DNA from: Xanthobacteraceae bacterium
GTDB taxonomy: Bacteria; Pseudomonadota; Alphaproteobacteria; Rhizobiales; Xanthobacteraceae
Reading direction: 5' to 3'
DNA length: 37,230 nt
NCBI GenBank assembly: GCA_030038995.1
Contig: JASHQS010000226.1
Coordinates: forward strand, 1 to 37,230
In this document: piece by piece, positions 1 to 9,035 of the stretch
How positions within the stretch are numbered: the stretch's first letter is position 1
How the letters are laid out: the number at the start of each line of letters is the position of its first letter
Notes under the pieces: generated by a model
What the model was told of the DNA's origin: nothing
Seen by the model: only the letters and a program-made list of their open reading frames with translations
Databases searched by the model: none
Made by a program: the position numbers and the translations under genes

Positions 1-1
1 G

Positions 2-553
2 CGCCGCTACACCGAGCGGCTGCGCGACAACGTGCAAATGTCGATCGAGATGGCAATCACCGATGCGCTGACCGGGCTGTTCAACCGCCGCTACATGGAA
101 AGCCATCTGGCGACATTGATCGAGCAGGCCAAGTCGCGCGGCAAGCCGCTCACCGCGCTCATCCTCGACATCGACTATTTCAAGGCCATCAACGACAGCC
201 ACGGTCACGATGCCGGCGACGACGTGCTGCGCGAGTTCGCGCTGCGCATCCGCCGCTCGATCCGCGGCATCGATTTGGCCTGCCGCCATGGCGGCGAAGA
301 ATTCGTCGTGGTCATGCCGGAAACCGACATGGCGGTGGCTGCGATGGTGGCCGAGCGTCTGCGCCGGCGCATCGCCGCCGACCCGTTCGCCATCCAGAAG
401 GGTGCGCGCAGCATCGCGGTGACGATTTCGATCGGAATCGCGGGCGTGCGGGGTAGAGAGGACAGCGCCGCTGCGCTTCTCAAACGCGCCGACGAGGCGC
501 TCTATCGCGCCAAGCGCGATGGTCGCAATCGCGTCGTCCCTGATGCGGCCTGA
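2..553 (+). CDS. pleD: Response-regulator diguanylate cyclase PleD, C-terminal GGDEF domain (5' truncated by window)
   Basis: The open frame runs in from the window edge; the GTG at 32 is only an internal codon, since the upstream codons (RRYTERLRDN) continue a typical PleD linker. PleD makes cyclic di-GMP from two GTP at the cell pole and controls motility and surface attachment. The 183 visible residues are one GGDEF domain. The catalytic GGEEF motif is at visible residues 97-101, and an RGID sequence at 88-91 matches the RxxD inhibitory I-site, so the enzyme looks active and feedback-controlled. The receiver domains lie outside the window. The assignment to PleD rather than another GGDEF protein rests on the linker and the start of the domain and on the neighbouring rpmG. 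Confidence 0.9.
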   Translation, partial: RRYTERLRDNVQMSIEMAITDALTGLFNRRYMESHLATLIEQAKSRGKPLTALILDIDYFKAINDSHGHDAGDDVLREFALRIRRSIRGIDLACRHGGEEFVVVMPETDMAVAAMVAERLRRRIAADPFAIQKGARSIAVTISIGIAGVRGREDSAAALLKRADEALYRAKRDGRNRVVPDAA

Positions 554-574
554 GCGCAGCGCAAACGGCCCAAG

Positions 575-628
575 TCTGCGTAATCATCAGTTTCTGCGTA
601 ATCATCAGTTTCTGCGTAATCATCAGTT
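575..628. repeat. Three perfect 18-bp tandem repeats
   Basis: The unit tctgcgtaatcatcagtt occurs three times head to tail with no mismatch (575-592, 593-610, 611-628), starting 21 bases after the pleD stop. There are no spacers, so it is not CRISPR. It could be a protein-binding cluster or a slippage-prone minisatellite. Confidence 0.95.
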
Positions 629-960
629 GGAAATAATGCAGGCGCGCAGCCGATCGTCGCGGCGGCGCCATTAAGCACAATTATTTGGGTTATCCCCCCG
701 TCGGAGATCTTGGCAAAATCTGGGCGGTTGATTTTCCTGTGGATTACGGTAGCTTTGTCGGCAAGCGAACATAAGCCGATAAGAACCATTTGCCGCGCGC
801 GACGCGACGGCCCGAAGTGCATGGCTTTTCGCAATACCCTACGGAGTGCTCAGGTCCGCCGCATCTCCTGGGTCCGTGGGGTTCGGCCGGCGCGGGAGCG
901 GTGCGAGTGGCCTCCTCATGATGCCGTTCCCGGCCGGCCACCTTAGCTTCCTCATCAGGC

Positions 961-1000
961 AATTGAAACGTCATGCCCGGCCTGTGGGCCGGGCATGACG
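961..1000 (-). terminator. Rho-independent terminator of rpmG
   Basis: Perfect 14-bp inverted repeat (969-982 with 987-1000) around a 4-base loop, followed on the minus strand by a short T-rich tract (TTTCAATT). It lies 30 bases past the rpmG stop, the right place and orientation to end that transcript. Confidence 0.8.
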
Positions 1001-1030
1001 ATGCCAAAGAGGTGCGGCGCCTTATTAGCC

Positions 1031-1198
1031 TTACTTGATCTTGGCTTCCCGAAACTCGACGTGTTTCTTGGCCACGGGATCGTATTTCTTCTTCACCAAC
1101 TTGTCGGTCATGGTCCGCGAATTCTTGCGCGTGACGTAATAGAAGCCGGTGTCGGCGCTGGACACCAGCTTGACCTTGATGGTGGTGGCTTTGGCCAT
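1031..1198 (-). CDS. rpmG: 50S ribosomal protein L33
   Basis: A 55-residue basic protein starting [20 protein letters not shown] and ending in VEFREAKIK. This is the full length and typical sequence of the bacterial large-subunit protein L33. No zinc-binding cysteine pairs are present, so it is the C-minus type usual in alphaproteobacteria. A longer open frame covers the same bases in another register and is a shadow. L33 sits near the E site of the 50S subunit. The gene follows the NUDIX gene on the same strand with about 90 bases between, and a clear terminator follows it. Confidence 0.95.
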   Translation of the reverse strand: MAKATTIKVKLVSSADTGFYYVTRKNSRTMTDKLVKKKYDPVAKKHVEFREAKIK

Positions 1199-1289
1199 GG
1201 CGGAACCCCGAAAAAGCGACAGCGTGCCGCCAACCTAGTCGGCGGTCCCGCAAAGTCAAGAAAGCAGGCTCGTCAACCGCAGAACGAGT

Positions 1290-2090
1290 TCAAAGAATTT
1301 CGCGCACGAAGCGCTTGTGCAGCATGCGGTAGAGCGGCACCGGATGGTCGGGGCTCATGCCGGCGGCGATGCGGTCGGCCAGTTCTTCGAGCACGATCGC
1401 GGTGATGCCCGGCATGTCGAGGCTGCGCGCTTGCGTGATCGGCAGCCACACCAGTTCGACGAATTCCGCATCTGGCCCGACCATGCCATCGACCCGGTGG
1501 GCCACGGCAGAGGCATCGGCGGCGAAGAAGCGGCTGTCGAAGCGCAGCGGTCGTTTCGGCGGCGTGATGGCGCGGGCGATGAAGTGGACGGCGCCGAGAT
1601 CCGGCACGATGCCAGCTTTGGCGAATGCATCCCAGGCGCCGGGCGGCGTCTTGAACGCGCGGTCGGTGCGCACGCCGAGCATGAGGCCGGTTTCTTCGTA
1701 CGTTTCGCGGACCGCGGCGAGCGCGAAGGCCGCCGCCTTGGCGGCGCTGGCGCGCCGCACGCGCTGCATCAGCCGCGCGACATGGCGCTCGTGCAGCGTC
1801 GTCGTCGTCGCCATCAGCCGGTCGGCGGGTTCGATGCGGCCGCCGGGGAAGACGAATTTGCCGGGCATGAAGCGATGCCGCAGATGGCGGCGGCCGAGCA
1901 GCACTTTCGGCACGGCTTCGGCGCGGTCTATGAGAATGAGCGTTGCCGAATCCCGCGGCCGCAGATTGGGAAAGGTTTGATCGCGGATGGTGCGCGTCAA
2001 ACGTTCGGCGCGATCCGCCGCAACGCCGCTTTCGACCATGGACTCCCCGCTATCGGCGCTCATTGCAACGAACTGATCCGGCTTGCTCAA
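1290..2090 (-). CDS. NUDIX hydrolase (NUDT8/NUDT19-like, with insertion in the NUDIX box)
   Basis: 266 residues. The NUDIX box is split: GGRIEP provides the Gly/Glu part and, after an insertion of roughly 30 residues, RETYEETG provides the metal-binding helix of the consensus REUXEEXGU. Such insertions are known in the NUDT19/CoA-diphosphatase-like branch; the substrate (a nucleoside diphosphate derivative or CoA ester) cannot be read from sequence. The TTG start at 2090 overlaps the rnr stop (TTGA), suggesting translational coupling. An ATG nine codons in (2063) is an alternative start. Part of the topA-rnr-NUDIX minus-strand run. Confidence 0.85.
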   Translation of the reverse strand: MSKPDQFVAMSADSGESMVESGVAADRAERLTRTIRDQTFPNLRPRDSATLILIDRAEAVPKVLLGRRHLRHRFMPGKFVFPGGRIEPADRLMATTTTLHERHVARLMQRVRRASAAKAAAFALAAVRETYEETGLMLGVRTDRAFKTPPGAWDAFAKAGIVPDLGAVHFIARAITPPKRPLRFDSRFFAADASAVAHRVDGMVGPDAEFVELVWLPITQARSLDMPGITAIVLEELADRIAAGMSPDHPVPLYRMLHKRFVREIL

Positions 2091-4351
2091 CGGCGGCCGC
2101 GCGATTGCCGGCCGCGGCCGAATTTCCGCTGCCCGTGCGCCTCGTGTCCAGTCCGGCGCGGCGGCGCCGATGCATCGCGCACGAGCCGAAAACGCAACGC
2201 GCCGGCAACCGGCGCCGCCTCGACCAGTTCGACCGTCACCGGGTCGCCGAGCCGGTGGGTCGCCGACCTGCCGACAAACGCGCGGCCGGCTTCGTGAAAG
2301 CGAAAATATTCGTCGCCGATCGCGCGCGCCGGAATAAAGCCGTCGGCGCCGGTCTCGTCCAATTCGACAAACAGGCCAGCGCGCGTGACGCCGGAAATAT
2401 GGCCGTCGAACACGGCGCCGACCCGGTCGGCCAAAAAGTGCGCGATAAGCCGGTCGGCGGTCTCGCGCTCGGCCTTCATGGCGCGGCGCTCGGTCGCCGA
2501 AATATTGGCGGCGACTTCGGCAAGCGCGGTGGCGGTGGCGCTGTCGGGCAGTCCGTCACCGCCGAGCTTGCACGCGCGGATCAGGGCGCGGTGCACGATG
2601 AGATCGGCGTAGCGGCGGATCGGCGAGGTGAAATGGGCATAGCGGCGCAAGTTGAGGCCGAAATGGCCGAAATTGTCCGACGAATATTCCGCCTGCGCCT
2701 GGCTGCGCAGCACCACTTCATTGACCAGCCGCTCGACGTCGCGCCCTTTTACGCGCGCCAGGATGCGATTGAATGCATCGGGCCGCAGCGCGCCGCCTTT
2801 CGGCAGCGCGATGTCGAGCGTCGCCAAAAACTCGCGCAGGGCATTGAGCTTTTCCGGCGCCGGCTCGTCATGCACGCGATAGATCAGCGGCACCCGCGCG
2901 CGCTCGCAGGTCTCCGCCGCCGCCACGTTGGCGAGGATCATGAACTCCTCGATCAGCCGGTGCGATTCCAGCCGCTGCGGCATGATCACCCGGTCCACGG
3001 TGCCGTCGGACTTGAGCACGATCTTGCGCTCGGGGATTTCCAGATCGAGCGGCTCGCGCTGGTCGCGGGCGCGGCGCACGGACCGATAGGCGGCGTAGAG
3101 CGGCTCGAGCACGGCCTGCGCGATCGGCTCGGTGATCTCGTCGGTGCGGCCGGACACCGCAAGCTGCGCCTGTTCGTAATGCAGCCGCGCCGCCGAGCGG
3201 ATCAGCACGCGGTGAAAGCCGTGCGAGCGCTTGCGGCCGTCGGCGCCGAGGATCATGCGCACCGCGAGCGCTGGGCGATCCTCGTCCGGGCGCAGCGAGC
3301 ATAAGTCGTTGGAGATGCGCTCGGGCAGCATCGGCACGACGCGGTCGGGAAAATAGACCGAGTTGCCGCGCTCGGCAGCGGCGCGGTCGAGCGCCGCGCC
3401 GGGCCGCACGTAGTGCGCTACGTCGGCGATGGCGACGCTGACGATGTGGCCGCCCGGATTGCGCGGGTCGCTGTCCGCTACCGCATGCACGGCGTCGTCG
3501 TGATCCTTGGCGTCGGGCGGATCGATGGTGACGAACGGCACGGCGCGCCAATCCTCGCGTCCGGCCGCCGTGACCGGCCGCGCCGCCGCTGCTTCCGCAA
3601 ACGCCGCGCGTGAAAATTCCTGCGGGATGCCGTGGGCGTGGATGGCGATCAGGCTGACCGCCCGCTCGCTCTTGATCGAGCCGAGCCGCTCGACAACGGA
3701 CCCCGAGGGTAAGCCGAGCCGGCCGTGGCGCGCGACGTCGACGCAGACGAGATCGCCGTCGACCGCCGAGGCCGTTGCGCCGGGGGGGATCGCCAGTTCG
3801 CGGCCGAGCTGTTTTTTGTCGATCGGCACCAGCCGGCCGCCGCCGCCGGCTAGGCTGCGAAAAATGCCGAGCGCGCGATGCTTGGCGCGGTCGATGAGTT
3901 TTATGACGCGCCCGGTCGTCTCCTCACCGCTGCGCTCGAGGCGAAGGAGCGCCCGGTCGCCGACGCCTGCGGCTTCGCCGGGCCGGATGCGGCGCGGCGT
4001 GAGGATGCGGATGACAGGCGGCTCGCCATGGGCCGCTTCGTCCCATTCGGTCGGCCGCGCCAAGAATTCGCCGTCGCTGTCACGGCCGGTGATGTCGGCG
4101 AGCACGACCGGCGGCAACGTGCCGGCGCGATGCAGCTTTTTGCGCCGCCGCTCGATGTGGCCGGCGTCGGCCAACTCGCCCAGCATGCGCTTGAGCGCGG
4201 CGCGATCGGCATTTTTGGCGCCGAACGCGCGCGCGATCTCGCTGGTGCCGACCTTGCCGCTCCTGTCGCGCACGAAAGCGAGCAGCTCGTCGCGCGAGGG
4301 CAGGTTGCGTTTTGCCCCGCTCATCGGCAGTGCCTTGCGCGAGGCGGCCAT
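2087..4351 (-). CDS. rnr: Ribonuclease R (RNase II/RNB family 3'-5' exoribonuclease)
   Basis: 754 residues, normal for RNase R. It degrades structured RNA 3' to 5' and helps in RNA quality control. An N-terminal winged-helix-like segment is followed by cold-shock domains. The RNB catalytic domain contains the metal-binding aspartate cluster DPPDAKDHDDA, the segment RGNSVYFPDRVVPMLPERIS and the conserved HFTSPIRRYADLIVHR. An S1 domain (VFDGHISGVTRAGLFVELDE) and a basic Arg/Gly-rich tail end the protein. The gene follows topA by 33 bases, and its stop overlaps the NUDIX start. A second Met at residue 10 (ATG at 4324) is an alternative start. Confidence 0.95.
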   Translation of the reverse strand: MAASRKALPMSGAKRNLPSRDELLAFVRDRSGKVGTSEIARAFGAKNADRAALKRMLGELADAGHIERRRKKLHRAGTLPPVVLADITGRDSDGEFLARPTEWDEAAHGEPPVIRILTPRRIRPGEAAGVGDRALLRLERSGEETTGRVIKLIDRAKHRALGIFRSLAGGGGRLVPIDKKQLGRELAIPPGATASAVDGDLVCVDVARHGRLGLPSGSVVERLGSIKSERAVSLIAIHAHGIPQEFSRAAFAEAAAARPVTAAGREDWRAVPFVTIDPPDAKDHDDAVHAVADSDPRNPGGHIVSVAIADVAHYVRPGAALDRAAAERGNSVYFPDRVVPMLPERISNDLCSLRPDEDRPALAVRMILGADGRKRSHGFHRVLIRSAARLHYEQAQLAVSGRTDEITEPIAQAVLEPLYAAYRSVRRARDQREPLDLEIPERKIVLKSDGTVDRVIMPQRLESHRLIEEFMILANVAAAETCERARVPLIYRVHDEPAPEKLNALREFLATLDIALPKGGALRPDAFNRILARVKGRDVERLVNEVVLRSQAQAEYSSDNFGHFGLNLRRYAHFTSPIRRYADLIVHRALIRACKLGGDGLPDSATATALAEVAANISATERRAMKAERETADRLIAHFLADRVGAVFDGHISGVTRAGLFVELDETGADGFIPARAIGDEYFRFHEAGRAFVGRSATHRLGDPVTVELVEAAPVAGALRFRLVRDASAPPRRTGHEAHGQRKFGRGRQSRGRR

Positions 4352-4384
4352 GACGGCGAACCATAGCGGCGTGAACGGTGTGGG

Positions 4385-7063
4385 TTATTCGGCAGCTTGT
4401 GTCGTCCTGCGCGCGGATTTTTTACCGGCGGCTGCGGGTTTCTTTGCGGCATTGGCGGGCGCCTTGGCGCTGGGGCGCGGGCTCGGCCGTGCCGTTTCCG
4501 GCGCTGTGCGCGCAGCCTTGCGGCGCCGCGCGTTTGGAGCGGCGGCGCCGTGCTCGGCGCGGGCGTCGATGAGCGCGACCGCCTCGTCGAGGGTGACGGT
4601 TTCGGGTGTCTTGTCGCGCGGCAAGGTGGCATTGACGCCGGCGTGGCTGACATAGGGGCCATAGCGGCCGTTCTTGGCCACGATCGGTCCGCCCTTGGTC
4701 GGATGCTCGCCGAGCGGGCGCCCCGGATCAGCGCCAAAGAAGCGGCGGGAGCGCGGACCGCGCGCGACTTTTTCGGCGAGCAGCGCCACCGCCCGGTTGA
4801 GTCCGACCGTGAATACGTCGGCGGCGGATTCGAGATTGGCGTAGGTCTTGCCGTGCTGCACATACGGCCCGAAGCGGCCGATGCCGGCGCGGATCGGCTC
4901 GCCGTCCTCGGGATGGCGGCCGACTTCGCGCGGCAGCGACAACAGCGCCAGCGCTTTTTTCAGATCGACGTCTTCCGGCGCCGTGCCCTTCGGCAGGCCG
5001 GCGCGCTTCGGCTTCTCGCCCTCCACGCCCTCGCCGAGCTGCACATAGGGCCCGAAGCGGCCGCTGCGCAGCGTCACTTCGAGGCCGCTTTTCGGATCGA
5101 CGCCGAGCACTTTTGTACCGATCTCGGCCGCACCGTCGCCCAGTAGCGACAGCGGCCTCGTGTAGCGGCATTCCGGATAGTTCGAGCAGCCGATGAAAGC
5201 GCCGTATTTGGACAGCTTCAGGGTCAGCCGGCCGGTCGAGCAATTCGGGCATTGCCGCGGATCGCCGCCATCGGCGCGCGGCGGAAACAGATGCGGCGCC
5301 AAGAGCGCATCCAGCGCATCGATGACCTCGGAGATTTTCAAATCCTTGATGTCGTCGACCGTGCCAATAAAGTCGCGCCAGAAATCGCGCAGCACCTCGC
5401 GCCAGGGAATTTCGTTGTTCGAGATCAGGTCGAGCCGTTCTTCGAGGCCGGCGGTAAAGTCGTACTCGACGTATTTGGCAAAAAAGCTCTCGAGAAACGC
5501 CACGACGATGCGGCCGCGGTCCTCGGGATAGAGCCGGCGCTTGTCGAGCCGGACGTATTTGCGGTCCTTAAGGAGCTGCAGGATCGACGCGTAGGTCGAC
5601 GGCCGGCCGATGCCGAGCTCCTCCAGGCGCTTGACCAGCGAAGCCTCGGAGTAGCGCGGCGGTGGCTCGGTAAAATGCTGCTCGGCGGCGATGGCGCGCT
5701 TGGTGAGGCGTTCGCCCGTGCGCATTGCCGGCAGACGGCGCGCCTCCTCGTCCTCGGCATCCTCGTCGCGGCCTTCCTGATAGAGCGTGAGAAAGCCGTC
5801 GAATTTGATCACGGTACCGGTCGCGCGCAGATCGAGCAGGCGGTCGGCGACCTTGGCGGTAATGTCGACGGTGGTGCGCTCCAGCTCGGCGGATTCCATC
5901 TGGCTCGCCACCGCGCGCAGCCAGATCAATTCGTAGAGCTTGGCCTGATCGGCATCGAGGAACCGCCTGGCTTCCCGCGGGCGGCAGGCGAGATCGGTCG
6001 GGCGGATCGCCTCATGCGCTTCCTGCGCATTTTTGGCCTTGGCTTCGTAGCGCCGCGGCGACGCCGGCAAATAGCGAGCGCCGTAATCGCTCTCGATGAC
6101 CCGTCGCGCGGCCGCAACCGCTTCGTCGGCAATCTGCACGCCGTCGGTGCGCATATAAGTGATCAGGCCGACCGACTCGCCGCCGACGTCGATGCCCTCG
6201 TAGAGCCGCTGCGCCACGCGCATGGTGTGAGCCGGCGCAAAGCCGAGCTTGCGGCTTGCTTCCTGCTGCAAGGTCGAGGTGGTGAACGGCGGCTGCGGAT
6301 GGCGCTTGAGCGGTTTGGCTTCGACGGCCGCCACCGTGAAGCTTGCACTCTCCAGCGCGCGTTTGAACGCCTCGGCCTGCGCGCCCGCGCCGATGTCGAG
6401 GCGCTGCAGTTTCTTGCCGTCGGCGCCGACGAGCCGCGCTTCGAACGTCTCTTGCCGCGGCGTCGCCAGCGTGGCGATAATTGACCAATATTCCTGGCGG
6501 ACGAATTTTTCGATTTCGAGCTCGCGGTCGCAGACGAGCCGCAGCGCCACCGATTGCACCCGTCCGGCCGAACGCGCGCCCGGCAGCTTGCGCCAGAGCA
6601 CAGGCGACAAGGTGAAGCCGACGAGATAATCGAGCGCGCGGCGGGCGAGGTAGGCGTCGACCAGCGGCTGATCGATGCCGCGCGGATGCTTCATGGCGTC
6701 CGTCACCGCCTGCTTGGTGATGGCGTTGAACACCACGCGCTGGATGGCCTGGCCGTTGAGCGCCTTCTTGTCCTTGAGCACTTGCAGGACGTGCCAGGAG
6801 ATCGCCTCGCCCTCGCGGTCGGGGTCGGTGGCGAGAATGAGCCGCGTGGCGCCCTTGACCGCCCGGGCGATGTCGTTGAGGCGTTTTTGGGCCTTGGGAT
6901 CGACCTCCCAAAGCATGCGAAAATTGTGGTCGGGATCGACCGAGCCGCTCTTGGCCGGCAGGTCGCGGACATGGCCGAACGAGGCCAAAACCTCGTAGCC
7001 GCGGCCGAGATATTTATTGATCGTCTTCGCCTTGGCGGGCGATTCTACCAGTACTAGGTCCAT
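4385..7063 (-). CDS. topA: DNA topoisomerase I (type IA)
   Basis: 892 residues, relaxing negatively supercoiled DNA. The Toprim domain begins at residue 1 (MDLVLVESPAKAKTINKYLG), with the acidic metal site TDPDREGE around residues 79-86. The catalytic tyrosine is Tyr303 in GLITYMRTDG. A four-cysteine zinc finger (CPNC ... CSNYPEC) follows the core. After it come several C-terminal repeats of the GRFGPYVQ type and a Lys/Ala/Pro-rich basic tail, as in rhizobial TopA. In related genomes topA usually follows dprA directly (established context). Here the two are separated by more than 5 kb. Confidence 0.97.
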   Translation of the reverse strand: MDLVLVESPAKAKTINKYLGRGYEVLASFGHVRDLPAKSGSVDPDHNFRMLWEVDPKAQKRLNDIARAVKGATRLILATDPDREGEAISWHVLQVLKDKKALNGQAIQRVVFNAITKQAVTDAMKHPRGIDQPLVDAYLARRALDYLVGFTLSPVLWRKLPGARSAGRVQSVALRLVCDRELEIEKFVRQEYWSIIATLATPRQETFEARLVGADGKKLQRLDIGAGAQAEAFKRALESASFTVAAVEAKPLKRHPQPPFTTSTLQQEASRKLGFAPAHTMRVAQRLYEGIDVGGESVGLITYMRTDGVQIADEAVAAARRVIESDYGARYLPASPRRYEAKAKNAQEAHEAIRPTDLACRPREARRFLDADQAKLYELIWLRAVASQMESAELERTTVDITAKVADRLLDLRATGTVIKFDGFLTLYQEGRDEDAEDEEARRLPAMRTGERLTKRAIAAEQHFTEPPPRYSEASLVKRLEELGIGRPSTYASILQLLKDRKYVRLDKRRLYPEDRGRIVVAFLESFFAKYVEYDFTAGLEERLDLISNNEIPWREVLRDFWRDFIGTVDDIKDLKISEVIDALDALLAPHLFPPRADGGDPRQCPNCSTGRLTLKLSKYGAFIGCSNYPECRYTRPLSLLGDGAAEIGTKVLGVDPKSGLEVTLRSGRFGPYVQLGEGVEGEKPKRAGLPKGTAPEDVDLKKALALLSLPREVGRHPEDGEPIRAGIGRFGPYVQHGKTYANLESAADVFTVGLNRAVALLAEKVARGPRSRRFFGADPGRPLGEHPTKGGPIVAKNGRYGPYVSHAGVNATLPRDKTPETVTLDEAVALIDARAEHGAAAPNARRRKAARTAPETARPSPRPSAKAPANAAKKPAAAGKKSARRTTQAAE

Positions 7064-7283
7064 GCTAACTCAATGATCCTACTTGGTTTTTGTCGCTCTC
7101 GGCGGCCGTGGCCGCCGGCGAGCCGCTGGAACATGGGTAATGCAGCCCCGCCTGTCAAATCGTCAGTGGGCGAAACCGCCCCCCGAACGCGGGCGAGAAT
7201 TGCGAAATCCGCCGGCTATTCCCAGGGCGAAAATCGCGCTCGCGGGACGTTGTCCAGCGGCTGTTGGCGGCTTACGCGGCCAA
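7064..7283. promoter_or_regulatory. Leader and presumed promoter region of topA
   Basis: 220 bases between the stop of the transglycosylase gene and the topA start, both minus strand. topA is the first gene of its run now that dprA is remote, so its promoter should lie here. I cannot identify -35/-10 elements with confidence. Confidence 0.3.
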
Positions 7284-8516
7284 TCACCGCGCCATCACCC
7301 CGAGCCGCTGCAGGAAGGCGCGGCTTGGGTAGCCGTCGGCGGTCATGCCGAAGCGGCGCTGCTGGTCGCGGATGGCGTCGCGCAGGTCGAAGTCGAGATG
7401 GCCCTCGAAATCGGCGACCTTGAAGCCGAGCGCGGCGAGCCGGCGCTGCAGCGCCATCCGCTCGCCGCGCGACGGCTGAAAATCGTCGGCCGGCCAGGCG
7501 GCGCGGACCGGGGCTCCGCCGCGCAGCCGGTCGGACAGGGTGCCGACCGCGAGCGCGTAAGCATCCGAATTGTTGAAGGTCTTGATGACGACGAAATTGC
7601 CGGTGACCAGAAACGCCGGACCGGAAGCGCCGCTCGGAAAGAACAGGATCGCCATGCCGGCGTCGGGCAAGGCGCCGCCATCGGCGCGGTGAAACCCGCG
7701 CGCGGCCCATTGCCGGAACGATCCGCGGCTCTCTCGAAAATCGAATTTTTGCGGCACGACGACTTCAAAGCCCCACGGCAGACCGGCGCGCCAGCCGAAT
7801 TTTTGCAGATAATTGGCGATCGAGGCGAGTACATCCGGCACGCTCGACCAAATGTCGGCGCGGCCGTCGCCGTCGAAGTCCACTGCGTAGCGCAGATAGC
7901 TCGACGGCAGAAACTGCGGCTGGCCCATGGCGCCCGCCCACGAACCGACAAATTGTCCGCGCGGAATTTTGCCCTGCTGCAGAATGGTGAGCGCACTGAG
8001 CAATTCGTTGCGAAACAGCGGATGCTGAAAGCGCGCCGCCGCCAGCGTTGCCAGCGACCGGAACACGTCCCAGCGATCGGCCGCCTCGCCGAATGCGGAC
8101 TCGATGCCCCAGATGCTGACCAGGACCGCCGGCTCGACGCCGAAGCGCTGCTGCACCGCGCGCAAGGTTTCGGCCCATTGCGTAAGCTTGCGCCGACCTG
8201 CCGCGATGCGCGTCGGCGACACCAGGCTCGCCAGATAGGCGGGCATCGGCTTGCCGTATTCCGGCTCGTGCCGCATTGCCGCCAGCACGGCGGGATCCGG
8301 TGTCACCCCGCCAAGCGCCGCAGCGAACGTCGCGGGGGTAATGCCGCGCGCGGTCGCATCCGCGCGAAGCTGGGCTAGGAAATGATCGAGCGACTCCGCG
8401 GGCTCGGCTTTGGCGGTGCTCATCGTGAACGCCAGCATCGGGGTAGTCCGTAATACGGCCCGACGGGTCACTGCGTTCAAATACACTGGACTTTTCATCA
8501 TGCCGATGAGGCGCAT
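7284..8516 (-). CDS. Lytic murein transglycosylase (MltB/SLT_2 type) with C-terminal peptidoglycan-binding domain
   Basis: About 410 residues. It cleaves the glycan strand of peptidoglycan in the periplasm, leaving anhydro-muramyl ends. The N-terminus has a signal peptide with a twin-arginine-like TRRAVLR followed by a hydrophobic stretch ending in AKA, so Tat export is possible. The catalytic domain contains the glutamate of SIWGIESAFG, the segment GAMGQPQFLPSSYL and DFDGDGRADIW, all typical of the MltB family. The last 60 residues form a PG_binding_1 domain (LAALGFKVADFEGHLD). Start choice is uncertain: ATGs at 8516, 8501 and 8498 and a GTG at 8549 are in frame and none has a good ribosome binding site. 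Confidence 0.9.
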   Translation of the reverse strand: MRLIGMMKSPVYLNAVTRRAVLRTTPMLAFTMSTAKAEPAESLDHFLAQLRADATARGITPATFAAALGGVTPDPAVLAAMRHEPEYGKPMPAYLASLVSPTRIAAGRRKLTQWAETLRAVQQRFGVEPAVLVSIWGIESAFGEAADRWDVFRSLATLAAARFQHPLFRNELLSALTILQQGKIPRGQFVGSWAGAMGQPQFLPSSYLRYAVDFDGDGRADIWSSVPDVLASIANYLQKFGWRAGLPWGFEVVVPQKFDFRESRGSFRQWAARGFHRADGGALPDAGMAILFFPSGASGPAFLVTGNFVVIKTFNNSDAYALAVGTLSDRLRGGAPVRAAWPADDFQPSRGERMALQRRLAALGFKVADFEGHLDFDLRDAIRDQQRRFGMTADGYPSRAFLQRLGVMAR

Positions 8517-8549
8517 GTTTGAAGGGGATTCGTTGATCGAGCAGTACAC

Positions 8550-9035
8550 TCAAATGCTTCGTCCCCCTTGCGGAGGGGGCTGGGGTAGGGCCGTAAGGCA
8601 GGTCCCTACGGAGGTGGGTGAGCGACCATTGTGAACCACATGGATCACGCCATGAACAAATTCAATTACACTCGTCACCGTTGCAGTGAAGAGAATGGCT
8701 AGTCTAGCAGTCTCATCTGCGGCGTCGAAGATCGACGCTATCCGCGACCCGATAGTAGGGTCGAAAAGCGCCCACGCGAGCGACAATTCCACAAGGTGCA
8801 CGACGCCGCAAACAATCGAGAACCAACTGTTCGCCCGAGCGAGGTGCTTCACTGTCAAGACCGTCGCACTGATTAACGCTGTCGTAATCCACAGGTGTGA
8901 GTTTGCGTAGCTGTCCAACAGCTTAGGAGCGTGGCTGAAATGATGACGCCATTCAATTCCGCAGTGGACAGCATAGATGAGGAAGGCTGCCGTAACGAGC
9001 ACCAAGCGTGCAGCGAAGATCGTGAAGTGTTTCAT
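8550..9035 (-). CDS. Small multi-pass membrane protein of unknown function
   Basis: 161 residues with about four hydrophobic helices: FAARLVLVTAAFLIYAVHC, LWITTALISATVLTV, WFSIVCGVVHLVELSLAWAL and LAILFTATVTSVIEFVHGV. A GGGAG sequence precedes the ATG. The final residues (about LPQPPPQGGRSI) are encoded by a C/G-rich hairpin repeat (8562-8620), so the natural C-terminus has probably been replaced by repeat insertion. I recognise no family. It lies between the transglycosylase gene and the AT-richer cassette. Confidence 0.6.
   Translation of the reverse strand: MKHFTIFAARLVLVTAAFLIYAVHCGIEWRHHFSHAPKLLDSYANSHLWITTALISATVLTVKHLARANSWFSIVCGVVHLVELSLAWALFDPTIGSRIASIFDAADETARLAILFTATVTSVIEFVHGVIHVVHNGRSPTSVGTCLTALPQPPPQGGRSI
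8562..8620. repeat. C/G-rich palindromic intergenic repeat (copy 1)
   Basis: A cccccttgcggaggggg hairpin followed by ctggggtaggg and a second small stem (taggg ... ccctac). The pattern of C-run, short loop, G-run and then g(a)taggg(t)gggg matches the elements at 29345, 29757 (inverted) and 36864. It encodes the C-terminal codons of the membrane-protein gene. Confidence 0.75.

Larger units (their letters stand above)
554..1030. other. Gene-poor stretch between pleD and rpmG
   Basis: This holds the 18-bp tandem repeats and, near its right end, the rpmG terminator hairpin. Between them I see no convincing gene. The short open frames here lack recognisable domains or ribosome binding sites. Confidence 0.6.

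Noticed and set aside
575-628. CRISPR array
   Set aside because: Three 18-bp units are directly adjacent with no spacers and no cas genes are present.
744-1259. 171-residue minus-strand frame
   Set aside because: It overlaps rpmG in another register; the 55-residue L33 sequence and its terminator explain the region better.
1943-6484. Long plus-strand open frames (1943-3304, 5252-6484 and others)
   Set aside because: They are antisense to rnr and topA, whose proteins are unmistakable; their translations have no family resemblance.
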